From positions 840-6,224 of the forward strand of contig PMGP01000255.1 of assembly GCA_003156235.1 (NCBI GenBank): a stretch of DNA of 5,385 bases, written 5' to 3'. The stretch is from Acidobacteriaceae bacterium. Lineage in GTDB: Bacteria > Acidobacteriota > Terriglobia > Terriglobales > Acidobacteriaceae. The notes under the pieces were generated by a model. It did not search any database, was not told the DNA's origin, and saw only the letters and a list, made by a program, of their open reading frames with translations. Position numbers and translations under genes: made by a program. Positions 5,337-5,385 of the stretch are shown here, in pieces (the first letter of the stretch is position 1; each line of letters begins with the position of its first letter).

Positions 5337-5385
5337 GAACCTGTCCAGAAACTCGGATTTGGGTGAAGGGTACGGGCTAAAGCCC
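5336..5385. repeat. Palindromic intergenic repeat, unit A, copy 2 (cut by right edge)
   Basis: This is a second copy of 4318-4367, offset by 1018 bases, identical for 43 bases and then differing only at the palindrome centre (AA at 5379-5380 where copy 1 has TT at 4361-4362). It begins at the last base of the pagL-like gene's TAA stop and is truncated by the window edge before the right palindrome arm is complete. The two copies are in direct orientation and bracket the pagL-like gene. Confidence 0.85.

Noticed and set aside
4318..5385. CRISPR array or composite transposon
   Set aside because: There are only two repeat copies a kilobase apart with a gene between, no spacer periodicity, and no transposase or terminal inverted repeats of an IS.

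Overview
The window reads as a fragment of a surface-polysaccharide or lipopolysaccharide locus from a Gram-negative bacterium. The envelope genes include a predicted outer-membrane lipid A deacylase, so an outer membrane is implied. The non-coding DNA carries GGGCTTTAGCCC / GGGCTAAAGCCC palindromes of a kind I associate with Acidobacteriota (Terriglobia). That taxonomic guess rests on recall of repeat style and general protein flavour, not on a search, and is only moderately secure. All four supported genes lie on the plus strand.

Layout: (1) bases 1-491 hold the C-terminal half of an extended short-chain dehydrogenase/reductase acting on a nucleotide sugar, cut by the left edge. (2) After about 100 bases comes a complete thiamine-diphosphate enzyme of the acetolactate-synthase type (592-2322), best started at a TTG codon preceded by GGAGG. 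(3) After 84 bases comes a 564-residue polytopic membrane protein (2407-4101) with the look of a GT-C type glycosyltransferase, but of no family I can name. (4) A 485-base gene-free stretch (4102-4586) carries two palindromic repeat units. (5) A PagL-like outer-membrane lipid A acyloxyacyl hydrolase follows (4587-5336). (6) A second copy of the first repeat unit begins on the last base of that gene's stop codon and runs off the right edge.

How the genes may work together (inference): the dehydrogenase/epimerase and the ThDP enzyme are a plausible pair for making an unusual, possibly two-carbon-branched, nucleotide sugar, by analogy with YerE in yersiniose biosynthesis. The membrane protein could transfer a lipid-linked sugar on the periplasmic side. 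The PagL-like protein would trim lipid A in the outer membrane. It is separated from the sugar genes by the repeat region and is probably its own transcription unit.

Nothing here proves a new system. The points most worth a second look are the possible branched-sugar pair, the unassigned GT-C-like protein, the atypical acidic position in the PagL active-site motif, and the pair of nearly identical repeats bracketing the pagL-like gene, whose palindrome centres differ as though one had been flipped.
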